A stretch of 64,000 nt of DNA. Origin: DUOA01 sp012839095. GTDB taxonomy: Bacteria; Bacillota; Clostridia; Caldicoprobacterales; DTU083. A model generated the notes under the pieces. It was not told the origin of the DNA. It ran no database searches and saw only the letters and a program-made list of their open reading frames with translations. Positions within the stretch are counted from its first letter, which is position 1. Each line of letters starts with the position of its first letter. The DNA lies in contig JBMNJE010000011.1 in NCBI GenBank assembly GCA_050951505.1, positions 372,001 to 436,000 of the forward strand. The letters run 5' to 3'. A program made the position numbers and the translations under genes. Shown here in pieces: positions 9,057-17,479 of this stretch.

Positions 9057-9068
9057 GGGGAGATTGAT

Positions 9069-9887
9069 ATGTGGAAAGAACTGGTACTCCCGGTACTGAG
9101 TCTTGGTGGAATAAGCTTTCTGTTCGGAGCAGGTCTTTCACTGGCCTCCAAAAAATTTGCAGTGGAAACGGATCCGCGTATTGATGATATAAGAGAGGCA
9201 TTACCAGGAGCTAATTGCGGTGCATGCGGCTATCCCGGCTGTGATGGTCTTGCATCGGCAATTGCAGCAGGAGAAGCACCGGTGAATGCCTGCCCGGTCG
9301 GCGGCAGTCCGGTAGCTGCCAAAGTTGCCTCTATCATGGGCTTGGAGACGGATGTCAAAGAGAGATTGACAGCCCGGGTGCTTTGTCAGGGAGATTGTGA
9401 TCAGGCAGCGGACAAATATATGTATGAGGGAATCACCGATTGTGTGGCAGCTGCCATGCTGTCAGAAGGCCAGAAGGGTTGCAGCTATGGCTGTCTGGGT
9501 TTGGGGACATGTGAACGGGTCTGCCCCTTTGATGCCATTCATGTGAACGAAAAAGGCATAGCCGAAGTAGACAAGGAAAAATGCACTGCCTGCGGTCTGT
9601 GTGTTGCCGCATGTCCCAAAAATGTTATTGAGCTCATACCTGTATCGAGTGAAGTGCAAGTAGCATGCAATTCCCGGGATACAGGAAAAGTGGTCAGATC
9701 AGTCTGTAAGGTTGGATGCATTGCCTGCAGAATTTGTGTTAAGGCCTGCCCCTTTGATGCCATGGAATTTGAAAATAATCTGGCAAAAATAAACTATGAG
9801 AAATGCACGAATTGCATGGTCTGTGCTCAGAAATGCCCAACCAAGGCAATTTATGCACAGTTCCTGGAACGTAAAGCTGCTTTATAG
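9069..9887 (+). CDS. rnfB: Rnf complex subunit B, polyferredoxin
   Basis: 272 aa. One N-terminal membrane helix (about residues 5-27) is followed by a four-cysteine [4Fe-4S] domain (C50, C53, C58, C75) and then several ferredoxin-type CxxCxxCxxxCP sites. These include CERVCP, CTACGLCVAACP, CIACRICVKACP and CTNCMVCAQKCP. RnfB accepts electrons from reduced ferredoxin. Last gene of the operon; a strong terminator follows at 9941-9966. Confidence 0.96.
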   Translation: MWKELVLPVLSLGGISFLFGAGLSLASKKFAVETDPRIDDIREALPGANCGACGYPGCDGLASAIAAGEAPVNACPVGGSPVAAKVASIMGLETDVKERLTARVLCQGDCDQAADKYMYEGITDCVAAAMLSEGQKGCSYGCLGLGTCERVCPFDAIHVNEKGIAEVDKEKCTACGLCVAACPKNVIELIPVSSEVQVACNSRDTGKVVRSVCKVGCIACRICVKACPFDAMEFENNLAKINYEKCTNCMVCAQKCPTKAIYAQFLERKAAL

Positions 9888-9940
9888 GGTCAGATTAGAA
9901 ATACAGCCTGTGTTTTGAAACAACCAAACAATACTACTAT

Positions 9941-9966
9941 AACAGCCCGCAAAGCGGGCTGTTTTG
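9941..9966 (+). terminator. Rho-independent terminator of the rnf operon
   Basis: AACAGCCCGC (9941-9950), loop AAA, then GCGGGCTGTT (9954-9963) and a short T run. It lies 54 bases after rnfB and immediately before the methyltransferase ribosome site. Confidence 0.88.
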
Positions 9967-9982
9967 CAAAGCAGGTGATGTT

Positions 9983-11287
9983 TTGTCGTTAAGATATACT
10001 GAGATGCATCAATTGGGAGAACCGGCAGATGAATTGTCAGGTTTTTTCTATAAAGGGGATATGGCGGAAGAACTGCCTGAACTTCTGAATGATTGGCACG
10101 AGAAACTGCAGCTTGTCTATTTGGATCCGCCTTTTTTTACCGGTAGGAATTTCACTTTCAGGCAAAGGGTGGGAGAAGAAGGATGGAGAGGGAATCAGAA
10201 ACACCTTATAGTCCATCAGGCTTATTCCGATAAGTGGAAAAGCCGGGACAGCTTTCTTAAGATGCTCAGAAATGCTTTGACTCTCTCCTATCAGGCTTTG
10301 AAACCGGAAGGCTCCATCTTTCTTCATCTGGATTACAGATACAGCCCCTATGCCAGGTTGTTAATGGATGAGATTTTTGGAGAAAATAATTTTCTGAACG
10401 AAATTATATGGGTATATCAATCGGGAGGCCGCGCCAAAAGATATTTCAGCCGCAAACATGATACCATACTTTTTTACCGGAAATCCGACAAACATTATTT
10501 CAATCCGGAAGCTGTGGGAAAGCCAAGAGGCAAGGTGCAGCGCAACCACATGAAGCGCCGGGTTGATGAGGAGGGACGTACCTTTTGGTCGATTCGTTCC
10601 GGTGGCAGAATATACCGCTATTATGAGGATTCCAAGGTGTATTTAAGCGATGTCTGGGATGACATTTCCCACCTGCAGCAAAAGGATCCTGAACGAACCG
10701 GATACGATACCCAGAAGCCGGAGGCTCTATTGGAGCGGATAATACTTGCTGCTTCCCGGCAGGGGGACTGGATAGGCGATTTCTTTGCCGGTTCCGGAAC
10801 AACCATGGCAGCAGCACAAAAAAATGGGAGAAAGTGGATAGGCATGGACAGCGGTGATTTTTCAATCAATGTTTGTCGCAAACGAATGCTGCAATGTCAG
10901 GGGAAGGGATTTTTTACTCTTTATGATCCATCTATAAAAGTACAGAAATATGAAGAAAATAAAAATAGAGTAAAACTGGAAATTAAACAGGTTTGTGATT
11001 TAATTACAGATAGAGCGATCGATATCCGATTACTGGATTATCACAGTCCTGTTAAATCAGAACTTGCGGGTCATTTTTCTGATTATATTGACTACTGGGC
11101 AGTGGGGCATCTGAAAAATGGTAAATTTATATCAGAGCAGCACTCGTTCCGAACACCATCATGCACCAAACTGCAGGCTTCTTTATCTTTATCAGTTGAT
11201 GCCCGGGAGGAGGGCACGGATGCAGTAGCGTTGCATTTGATTGACATCTATGGTGAACAACTCCTGCTTTCGCTGGAGGATGTATAA
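9983..11287 (+). CDS. Site-specific DNA methyltransferase, orphan, beta-type N6-adenine/N4-cytosine
   Basis: 434 aa. The catalytic motif IV L-D-P-P-F lies near residue 48 and the SAM-binding motif I D-F-F-A-G-S-G-T-T near residue 270. This IV-before-I order is that of beta-class amino-methyltransferases related to type III Mod proteins. Family knowledge says it methylates N6 of adenine or N4 of cytosine in a specific DNA site. No restriction endonuclease, specificity subunit or vsr gene is nearby, so it is probably solitary. The TTG at 9983 follows AGGTG by 6 bases. The C-terminal 120 residues (from about 310) match nothing I recognise and could hold the target-recognition part. Confidence 0.87.
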   Translation: MSLRYTEMHQLGEPADELSGFFYKGDMAEELPELLNDWHEKLQLVYLDPPFFTGRNFTFRQRVGEEGWRGNQKHLIVHQAYSDKWKSRDSFLKMLRNALTLSYQALKPEGSIFLHLDYRYSPYARLLMDEIFGENNFLNEIIWVYQSGGRAKRYFSRKHDTILFYRKSDKHYFNPEAVGKPRGKVQRNHMKRRVDEEGRTFWSIRSGGRIYRYYEDSKVYLSDVWDDISHLQQKDPERTGYDTQKPEALLERIILAASRQGDWIGDFFAGSGTTMAAAQKNGRKWIGMDSGDFSINVCRKRMLQCQGKGFFTLYDPSIKVQKYEENKNRVKLEIKQVCDLITDRAIDIRLLDYHSPVKSELAGHFSDYIDYWAVGHLKNGKFISEQHSFRTPSCTKLQASLSLSVDAREEGTDAVALHLIDIYGEQLLLSLEDV

Positions 11288-11370
11288 TTTGATCAGGACT
11301 ACATGAAAAAAGTTAATACCGCCTTATCAGTAGATATTTTGATTAATGAGCGATGAAGGGAGAGGGAAGG

Positions 11371-12150
11371 ATGAATAAAAAAGCGGATATAGGTGTCATT
11401 GGAGGATCCGGTCTATATTCTTTGCTGGAGCAGGTGGAAGAAGTGTCGCTTTCCACACCCTATGGGCAGCCAAGTGACAAGCTTTTTCTGGGTGAAATTC
11501 ATGGAAAATCCATTGCATTTTTACCCAGGCACGGCAGGGAACACCGGCTTCCGCCCCACAAGGTGAATTACCGGGCAAACATTTATGCCATGAAAGAATT
11601 GGGTATCAGACAGATCGTGGCGACTACCGCTGCCGGCAGTCTTCAACCACATATTAGACCGGGGGATTTGATAGTAAGCGATCAATTTATAGATCGGACT
11701 CATGGAAGACCGGATACCTTTTTTGACGGACCGGAGGTGGTTCATATAAGCATGGCAAGGCCTTATTGCCCCAGAATAAGGCAATTAGCTGTAAAGGAGG
11801 CTGAAAGGAAGGGCCTTAAAATTCACAAATCGGGAACAGTTGTGGTTATTCAGGGTCCCAGGTTCTCTTCCGGAGCAGAAAGCCGCTGGTACACAAGTAT
11901 GGGCTGCAGTCTGATCAATATGACCCAGTACCCGGAGGTTGTTCTGGCAAGGGAACTGGGCATCTGCTACGCAAATATTTCGCTTATAACCGATTATGAT
12001 GCGGGTCTGGAGGGAAGAGATGATATTGCTCCTGTAACTCATGAAGAGGTATTGCGGGTATTCGAGGAAAACAGCAGAAAAGTGAAGGATGTTATTTTGA
12101 GTATTATCCGGGAATTGGATGTAAACTTTGATTGCTCCTGCAGTGATTGA
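11371..12150 (+). CDS. mtnP: S-methyl-5'-thioadenosine phosphorylase / MTAP-family purine nucleoside phosphorylase
   Basis: 259 aa. It splits methylthioadenosine or related purine nucleosides with phosphate, giving the free base and a (methylthio)ribose-1-phosphate. Visible motifs are I-G-G-S-G-L-Y at the N-terminus, PRHGREHRLPPHKVNYRANI (phosphate and base pocket), TTAAGSL, a conserved NMTQYPEVVLARE block and TDYDAG (the aspartate that contacts the purine). MTA versus 6-oxopurine preference cannot be settled by eye. The ATG at 11371 is preferred over 11353 because the protein then begins just before the family core and GGGAG is 8 bases upstream. Confidence 0.85.
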   Translation: MNKKADIGVIGGSGLYSLLEQVEEVSLSTPYGQPSDKLFLGEIHGKSIAFLPRHGREHRLPPHKVNYRANIYAMKELGIRQIVATTAAGSLQPHIRPGDLIVSDQFIDRTHGRPDTFFDGPEVVHISMARPYCPRIRQLAVKEAERKGLKIHKSGTVVVIQGPRFSSGAESRWYTSMGCSLINMTQYPEVVLARELGICYANISLITDYDAGLEGRDDIAPVTHEEVLRVFEENSRKVKDVILSIIRELDVNFDCSCSD

Positions 12151-12246
12151 AAAATTTAATGCACCAAAAATGACCAGAGGTGCAATCAATTACATTTCAT
12201 AAAAGAAAGCCGGCAAGCCAAAATAGAGACAAAGGAGGCGAAAACA

Positions 12247-12870
12247 ATGAAAAAGAGGCATTATTTGCTCTCTATTTTGGCAATCATTATTATTGGTTTG
12301 CTGGCTGCATCCTGTACGGTCCAAAGAACACCGGATGACACCGTTCCCCGGACATCTCCGGGAACCGGACAGACCAGGTTTGTTCCAAGGGCATCGCCCG
12401 GACCCGGTTATCCTGCTGTGCCCGGAGCTTCACCGATGCCGCGTCCCTTTACGCAGCAGAATAACAGAAGGAATGCGACGGATCCTTTAAGAGACAACAT
12501 AAATCGCCGAGACAACACGGGAACTGCTCCCATAGGTACAAATGCACAAGACAGGGCTCAGAAAATAGCAGATGCTGCTGCAAGAATCAGAGAGGTACAA
12601 TCTGCTGCCTGCGTTGTTACGGGTAATACAGCCATGGTTGGATTGCAGTTCAATGACCAGTATAAAGGAGATTTGACCAATGCAATCAAAAAGCAGGTGG
12701 AGAAGAGGGTGCGGGATACCGACAAAAGGATAGACAGAGTAGTCGTTACTGCAGATCCGGATATGGTCAGCAGAATCGAAGAAATTTTCGAAGATATAGG
12801 CCGGGGGAAGCCCATATCCGGTTTTACGAAGGAATTGAATGAAATGATTAACCGAATAAGTCCCAGGTAG
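12247..12870 (+). CDS. YhcN/YlaJ-family sporulation lipoprotein
   Basis: 207 aa. A signal peptide (about residues 5-20, IIIIGLLAAS) ends in a lipobox L-A-A-S-C, so the mature protein should be lipidated at that Cys. A Pro/Gly/Thr-rich linker (about 25-95) leads to the YhcN/YlaJ domain with conserved VVTGNTAMVGL and VVVTADPDMVSRIEEI segments. Family members are found in forespore or spore membranes of Bacillus. AAAGGAGG precedes the ATG by 9 bases. Monocistronic: a strong terminator follows, and lgt, which would lipidate it, is the next gene. Confidence 0.85.
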   Translation: MKKRHYLLSILAIIIIGLLAASCTVQRTPDDTVPRTSPGTGQTRFVPRASPGPGYPAVPGASPMPRPFTQQNNRRNATDPLRDNINRRDNTGTAPIGTNAQDRAQKIADAAARIREVQSAACVVTGNTAMVGLQFNDQYKGDLTNAIKKQVEKRVRDTDKRIDRVVVTADPDMVSRIEEIFEDIGRGKPISGFTKELNEMINRISPR

Positions 12871-12896
12871 TCACGAATAGAATAGGCGGCAGATTA

Positions 12897-12934
12897 GCGG
12901 GACAGAGGGTATTAAATCTCTGTCCCGCTTGTTT
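12897..12934 (+). terminator. Rho-independent terminator after the sporulation lipoprotein gene
   Basis: GCGGGACAGAG (12897-12907) pairs perfectly with CTCTGTCCCGC (12918-12928), loop of 10 bases, followed by TTGTTT. Confidence 0.88.
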
Positions 12935-12977
12935 ATCTCCTGTTTGTTACAATGCACATCTTTTCCATCTTTTACAC

Positions 12978-13006
12978 TTGACTATGAGATGAGCGGACCA
13001 TATAAT
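12978..13006 (+). promoter_or_regulatory. Sigma-A promoter of lgt
   Basis: TTGACT (12978-12983), 17-base spacer, TATAAT (13001-13006). Near-consensus and 22 bases before the lgt start. Confidence 0.8.
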
Positions 13007-13028
13007 TGGAATAAAAAGGAGTGGTAAT

Positions 13029-13904
13029 ATGAACCCAATAGCCTTTCATATATTCGGCCAACCGATTTACTGGTATGGCATACTGATTTCAATAGGGGTA
13101 TTGCTTGGAATTCTTTTGGCTATGCGCAATGCCAGGCTGTTTGACGTTGATCAGGATTCTATCGTTGACCTGGCATTATTAGCCATTCCCCTGGCCATTA
13201 TCGGTGCCAGACTGTATTATGTGATCTTTGAATGGCATCAGTTTAAGGATAACATGCTGGATATTTTCAATATTCGTAAAGGCGGCCTGGCTATTTACGG
13301 AGGCATAATAGGCGGTGTGCTTGGCGGGTTGATTTATGCCGGATGGAAAAAACATGACTTCTGGAATCTGGCAGATATCTGTGCACCCAGCATCATTCTG
13401 GGGCAGGCTATTGGACGCTGGGGCAATTACATAAATCAGGAAGCCTATGGGTATGCTGTCCATAATCCGGAATGGCAGTGGTTCCCGGCAGCTGTTTTTA
13501 TTGAAGCGGAACAGCAGTGGCATCTGGCAACCTTCTTTTATGAATCATTTTGGAATTTTATAGTATTTTTTATTTTAATGTCTTATAGAAAGCGCCGAAA
13601 AAAGACCGGAGAAGTATTTTTATTGTATGGAATTCTATACTCTGTCGGCCGTTTTTTTATAGAAGGTCTCCGAACAGACAGCTTGTACCTGGGAATTTTC
13701 CGTGTGTCTCAAATATTAAGCGCTGTTTTGTTTGTTGCAGGTATAGTATTCTTTATTTATCGCAGAAAGCATGACTCGGCTGATGCAGATGTCATTAAAG
13801 GCGAGTCAGGTGATACCGGGGAGAAAAAGGAAGAAGAGAGACAATCCGGTGAAAACCAACCCCAGGCTCAGGAAACAGAGCAGAATACTGATCAATCACT
13901 GTAA
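13029..13904 (+). CDS. lgt: Prolipoprotein diacylglyceryl transferase
   Basis: 291 aa polytopic membrane enzyme that moves diacylglycerol from phosphatidylglycerol to the lipobox cysteine of prolipoproteins. Visible hallmarks are YGILISIGVLLG near the N-terminus, GARLYYV, GGLAIYGGIIGG, and the Lgt signature GQAIGRWGNYINQEAYG (Arg, Asn and Glu conserved). The last 40 residues form an acidic, Glu/Gln-rich tail beyond the usual enzyme core, which is not needed for the fold as far as is known. AAAAGGAGTGGT precedes the ATG. Confidence 0.96.
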   Translation: MNPIAFHIFGQPIYWYGILISIGVLLGILLAMRNARLFDVDQDSIVDLALLAIPLAIIGARLYYVIFEWHQFKDNMLDIFNIRKGGLAIYGGIIGGVLGGLIYAGWKKHDFWNLADICAPSIILGQAIGRWGNYINQEAYGYAVHNPEWQWFPAAVFIEAEQQWHLATFFYESFWNFIVFFILMSYRKRRKKTGEVFLLYGILYSVGRFFIEGLRTDSLYLGIFRVSQILSAVLFVAGIVFFIYRRKHDSADADVIKGESGDTGEKKEEERQSGENQPQAQETEQNTDQSL

Positions 13905-14041
13905 AACCAATAATGTTAAGGTTCTTTACCTGCTCCATAGTACTCCATAGTAAATAAAAGGCATGAAAGCACAGGTATTTGGAAAAGATATTAACGAGTT
14001 TTGAATCCAATCATGCTGTATTTAGAAAGGAGTAGGTATAA

Positions 14042-14425
14042 ATGGCAGAAAACATGGACCAGGCAAGAAGGGACGATAAGGAAAAGAGGGGAGAAGGCTG
14101 GGTAAGTCTTATTATACGCTTTGTCATAGCGGCGATAGTTCTTATGGTGACTGCCTGGCTGACTCCCGGATTTTCCCGGATGGGATTCGGCACTGCACTG
14201 GTCGCAGCATTGGTAATTGCAGCTATGGACTGGGTCGTTCAGCGTGTGTTTAAAATAGATGCATCTCCCTTTGGCAGGGGAATCGTCGGATTTATTGTAT
14301 CTGCGATAATAATATATCTTACACAATTCCTGGTTCCAGGCATGAGTATTTCCATATGGGGGGCGGTAATTGCATCATTGATCATTGGGATAATTGATGC
14401 AATCCTTCCTGTCAATGTAGTTTAG
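14042..14425 (+). CDS. Small four-helix membrane protein, phage holin 4 superfamily 2 / YvlD-like
   Basis: 127 aa. A charged N-terminal stretch of about 20 residues precedes four hydrophobic helices (roughly 22-40, 47-63, 80-96, 103-122). The pattern, with LVAALVIAAMDWVVQ and ASLIIGIIDAI repeats, fits the YvlD-type family that databases name after a phage holin. In bacteria these are chromosomal membrane proteins of unknown role, sometimes linked to envelope stress, so a lysis function should not be assumed. GAAAGGAG precedes the ATG; a terminator follows. Confidence 0.75.
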   Translation: MAENMDQARRDDKEKRGEGWVSLIIRFVIAAIVLMVTAWLTPGFSRMGFGTALVAALVIAAMDWVVQRVFKIDASPFGRGIVGFIVSAIIIYLTQFLVPGMSISIWGAVIASLIIGIIDAILPVNVV

Positions 14426-14449
14426 ATTTACAATTCAACAGAGAGGGCC

Positions 14450-14475
14450 GGCGGCACAGGCTGCCGCCCTTTTTT
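14450..14475 (+). terminator. Rho-independent terminator
   Basis: GGCGGCA (14450-14456), loop CAGGC, TGCCGCC (14462-14468), then C and six T. Confidence 0.88.
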
Positions 14476-14505
14476 GGCATGAAAATCAATGTTTCCAGGA
14501 TATCC

Positions 14506-14534
14506 TTGTAAACATAGTTTGTTTACTGTATAAT
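14506..14534 (+). promoter_or_regulatory. Promoter with embedded dyad operator, DUF1836 gene
   Basis: TTGTAA (14506-14511), 17-base spacer, TATAAT (14529-14534). A perfect inverted repeat GTAAACA-N5-TGTTTAC (14508-14526) fills the spacer, so a bound repressor would block RNA polymerase. The downstream gene encodes a putative HTH protein, which makes autoregulation a reasonable guess. Confidence 0.65.
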
Positions 14535-14600
14535 GTGAATAAAGACTAGTTGATGAGAGAAAATGGCATAGTAAATATATCAATTGGAGATGTTTATTGA

Positions 14601-15197
14601 ATGGTACAGAATTTGCTGACTCAACTTTCTGAACTGATTGTTAACAGCGAAGATATTAGATTGGATGAGATCCCAGAGTACCGTCTGTATATCTCCCAGT
14701 TGGAGGAGTTCTTCGATAAAAAGCTTGGCAAAGGCAATGGTGACGACGAAGAACGCAAGGTGATATCCAAAACCATGATCCAGAACTATATTAAGGACGG
14801 CTTACTGATGTCACCTGAGGGAAAATCCTACAATCGAAATCATGCCATACTACTTATACTTATTTACAGCCTCAAGTCCATCTTATCCATTCGGGATATC
14901 CGCAGACTGCTTAGTCCCGTGATTTCTGATGTTAACAGTGAAGATAACAGTACCGAGATAGAGGATATATACAAGAATTTCTATTTGCTCAAGCAGCAAA
15001 CCAAGCAGGAGCTGATTTCCGCTTTGGAGGATTTGGCTGATCGGGTAGGGGAATTAACTGTGCCTGAGAATAAAAATGCCGAAGAAGAACACCAGCTTCG
15101 TTTACTTCTTTTTATTTGCACTCTAATCACAGAAGCCAATTTTCGGAAACGAATAGCTGAATTTTTGATTGAACAGTACTTTGAATCAGATGAATAA
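14601..15197 (+). CDS. DUF1836 domain protein, putative MerR-like HTH regulator
   Basis: 198 aa. The DUF1836 signature is seen as I-S-K-T-M-I-Q-N-Y-I-K-D-G-L-L followed by Y-N-R-N-H-A-I-L-L-I-L-I-Y-S-L-K and a LSIRDIRRLL helix. This arrangement resembles the winged HTH of MerR-type regulators. The rest is helical and acidic. Members are of unknown function, probably DNA-binding. The promoter carries a perfect dyad that could be its own operator. Weak ribosome site (TTGGAGATG). Followed by a terminator at 15199-15239. Confidence 0.75.
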   Translation: MVQNLLTQLSELIVNSEDIRLDEIPEYRLYISQLEEFFDKKLGKGNGDDEERKVISKTMIQNYIKDGLLMSPEGKSYNRNHAILLILIYSLKSILSIRDIRRLLSPVISDVNSEDNSTEIEDIYKNFYLLKQQTKQELISALEDLADRVGELTVPENKNAEEEHQLRLLLFICTLITEANFRKRIAEFLIEQYFESDE

Positions 15198-15198
15198 T

Positions 15199-15239
15199 AT
15201 TCAACCCGTGGTTGTTTTCCCGGGTTGAATTTGTTTTTT
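15199..15239 (+). terminator. Rho-independent terminator after the DUF1836 gene
   Basis: ATTCAACCCG (15199-15208) pairs with CGGGTTGAAT (15221-15230); TTGTTTTTT follows. Confidence 0.82.
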
Positions 15240-15319
15240 CGGGTAATAAAAAATGGGCTAAAAGGCCAGGTTGTTAATTGTGAAAATTGTTGAAATATTC
15301 GAAATCGACCTAATAATGG

Positions 15320-15348
15320 TTGAATAATAGTTTCCATTACTATAAAAT
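15320..15348 (+). promoter_or_regulatory. Candidate sigma-A promoter
   Basis: TTGAAT (15320-15325), 17-base spacer, TAAAAT (15343-15348), 70 bases before the small basic protein gene. Confidence 0.45.
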
Positions 15349-15418
15349 ATAGTTGGAAGAAATGATGAAGAAGTTACAAATCTACTTATTACCGAGTTTT
15401 TTGAAGGAGGGAATGTAC

Positions 15419-15736
15419 TTGAGCAAAAAGATTAAAAGAACACAAAGAACACGTTCCAGGAAGAAAAAAGCAACCCTCCGTTCAGGGAATTACATAATAC
15501 CAACTGAACACGCCATAAAACGTTATCAGGAGCGCATCCGGATGATGAATCCCGGGAAAACTCAAAATGCAATTATCGAAGGGGTGAAGCGCAGCCGCCT
15601 GATCGCACTGACAAAGTATGGAGGCCGCGAGATCAGGGAAAACAGAGGTGTGGTTTTCGTATGCGAGCTGCATGGCAATCATTTATATGTTATTACCGTA
15701 CTAATCAGTCAGGTTGATCTGAGATTTGTTGTCTGA
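15419..15736 (+). CDS. Small basic protein, DUF4258-like
   Basis: About 105 aa. The first 25 residues are strongly basic (KKIKRTQRTRSRKKK). The remainder has a HAIKRYQERI helix, a middle variable part and a C-terminal VVFVCELHGNHLYVITVL strand pair. This layout (His-Ala-x-x-Arg at the start and a terminal V-I-T-V strand) resembles DUF4258 / RelE-like small proteins, but the match is loose. No antitoxin-like partner is adjacent. TTG at 15419 lies 8 bases after GGAGG; ATG at 15413 is only 2 bases after it. A terminator follows. Function unknown. Confidence 0.6.
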   Translation: MSKKIKRTQRTRSRKKKATLRSGNYIIPTEHAIKRYQERIRMMNPGKTQNAIIEGVKRSRLIALTKYGGREIRENRGVVFVCELHGNHLYVITVLISQVDLRFVV

Positions 15737-15799
15737 ACAGGACAAGACCGGCAAATTAGTTGAGTGTTCAGCATAAATTAGATCTTCTCATTCATGAGG

Positions 15800-15826
15800 C
15801 AAGCCGTTTCGGCTTGTTTTTTTTTT
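15800..15826 (+). terminator. Rho-independent terminator
   Basis: CAAGCCG (15800-15806), loop TTT, CGGCTTG (15810-15816), then ten T. Confidence 0.92.
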
Positions 15827-15841
15827 CATCGGGTGTATAAT
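15814..15841 (+). promoter_or_regulatory. Candidate promoter of the nicotinate phosphoribosyltransferase gene
   Basis: TATAAT at 15836-15841; the T run of the preceding terminator offers TTGTTT (15814-15819) as a -35 with a 16-base spacer. Confidence 0.4.
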
Positions 15842-15880
15842 TAATAGAGCATAAAATGAATTAATTGAGAGGCGGCAGCA

Positions 15881-17311
15881 ATGAGAAACTTGACTATGAT
15901 GACGGATCTGTATCAGCTGACCATGATGTACGGCTATTACAAAAACAATATCCATAACAGAAAAGCAGTATTTGATATGTATTTTCGCAAACCCGGCGAA
16001 AATTCTGCTTATGCTATTGCAGCAGGCTTGGAGCAGGTTATTGATTATATAGAAAATCTGCATTTCAGTGAGGAAGATATATTATATCTGGACAGCCTGA
16101 ATCTGTTTGATAAGGGCTTTTTCGACATTCTGAGGGAATTGCGTTTCACCGGGGATATCCACGCTGTTCCTGAGGGAACTGTTGTTTTCCCCAATGAACC
16201 TATGGTACGGGTCAAGGCTCCTTTAATAGAGGCCCAGCTGATTGAAACAGCTTTGCTGAATATCATCAATCATCAAACGCTTATAGCAACCAAGGCCAGC
16301 AGGGTAGTAATGGCAGCTCAAGGCAGCAGTGTTTTGGAGTTCGGATTAAGAAGAGCTCAGGGGCCGGATGCAGGTATCTATGGAGCCAGAGCAGCAGTAA
16401 TAGGGGGCTGTTCTGCTACATCGAATGTTATGACCGGTCAGATGTTCGGTATTCCTGTCAGAGGCACACACAGCCATAGCTGGGTTATGAGTTTTCCGGA
16501 TGAGCTCAGTGCATTTCGTGCCTATGCGGATGCTTTTCCTGACGCCTGTCTGCTGCTGGTAGATACTTATGATACACTGAAAAGCGGTGTGCCCAACGCC
16601 ATTACGGTATTTAATGAGTTGAGAGAAAGGGGATATGAGCCTGTAGGAATCCGTCTGGATTCCGGAGATCTTGCCTATTTAAGCAAGAAAGCCAGGATGA
16701 TGCTGGATGAAGCAGGATTCCCGGATGCCAGGATAGTTGCATCCAATGATTTGGATGAGGAGCTTATCTGGGATCTCAAGGCTCAGGGGGCAAAAATTGA
16801 TATTTTCGGTGTTGGAACTTCTCTGATAACCAGCCGCGGCTGTCCCGCCCTGGGAGGAGTATATAAAATGGCTGCAGAGGAAATCGACGGGGAAATGGTA
16901 CCCAGAATTAAGATTTCTGAGAATCCGGTTAAGATTACCACTCCGGGGTACAAGAAAGTTGTACGCATATACAATGGGGGCGGAAAGGCTATTGCAGATC
17001 TGGTTATGCTGGATGAAGAAGAGATTGATGTCAGCAAGCCGCTTACCATCTTTGATCCGGTGAACACCTGGAAAAGAATGACCATACGCAATTTCACCAT
17101 CAAGGAACTGTTGGTGCCAATCTTTGTGGATGGGAAGAAGGTGTATAATACTCCCGGTCTTTTGGAGATACAAGCCCATGCTTCAAAGGAGTTGGATACT
17201 CTTTGGGATGAATACAAACGCCTGAAAAATCCTCATGTATACAAGGTAGATCTTTCGCAGAAGCTGTATGATTTAAAACAAAGGTTATTAAAGGAGTACT
17301 CCTGGGCATAA
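15881..17311 (+). CDS. pncB: Nicotinate phosphoribosyltransferase
   Basis: 476 aa. It makes nicotinate mononucleotide from nicotinate and PRPP with ATP, the first step of NAD salvage. Family features are the N-terminal MMTDLYQLTMMYGY, the FGLRRAQGPDAG segment, GTHSHSWVMSF with the conserved histidine pair, and RLDSGDLAYLSKKAR with the phosphate-binding core. The length is that of the longer Gram-positive type. GAGAGGCGG lies 10 bases before the ATG at 15881. Monocistronic, with promoter and hairpin on either side. NAD supply is relevant to the NAD-linked Rnf and hydrogenase in this window, but no regulatory link is visible. Confidence 0.93.
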   Translation: MRNLTMMTDLYQLTMMYGYYKNNIHNRKAVFDMYFRKPGENSAYAIAAGLEQVIDYIENLHFSEEDILYLDSLNLFDKGFFDILRELRFTGDIHAVPEGTVVFPNEPMVRVKAPLIEAQLIETALLNIINHQTLIATKASRVVMAAQGSSVLEFGLRRAQGPDAGIYGARAAVIGGCSATSNVMTGQMFGIPVRGTHSHSWVMSFPDELSAFRAYADAFPDACLLLVDTYDTLKSGVPNAITVFNELRERGYEPVGIRLDSGDLAYLSKKARMMLDEAGFPDARIVASNDLDEELIWDLKAQGAKIDIFGVGTSLITSRGCPALGGVYKMAAEEIDGEMVPRIKISENPVKITTPGYKKVVRIYNGGGKAIADLVMLDEEEIDVSKPLTIFDPVNTWKRMTIRNFTIKELLVPIFVDGKKVYNTPGLLEIQAHASKELDTLWDEYKRLKNPHVYKVDLSQKLYDLKQRLLKEYSWA

Positions 17312-17354
17312 CATATTGAACATTCAGCCCCTTTTTTACACATAATAAACAGCG

Positions 17355-17404
17355 GAGACGACTGATTGTCGGAAAAGAGGACAAACAGATCGTCTCTTTG
17401 TTTT
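17355..17404 (+). terminator. Probable terminator after pncB
   Basis: GAGACGA (17355-17361) can pair with TCGTCTC (17390-17396), followed by TTTGTTTTT. The loop is long (28 bases), which lowers confidence. Confidence 0.5.
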
Positions 17405-17479
17405 TGGCATTTCATATTATGAAGAAGAAGGAAGTTTTATGAGTAAGATCATACAGCTTCAAAAGAAGGGGATGATAAT

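Noticed and set aside
12160..12184. Terminator after the phosphorylase gene (TGCACC/GGTGCA)
   Set aside because: The stem has only 6 bases, the loop is long and there is no T run.
14042..14425. Phage holin, hence a prophage
   Set aside because: The family name is misleading: the protein is YvlD-like, chromosomal, with no phage genes, integrase or attachment sites nearby.
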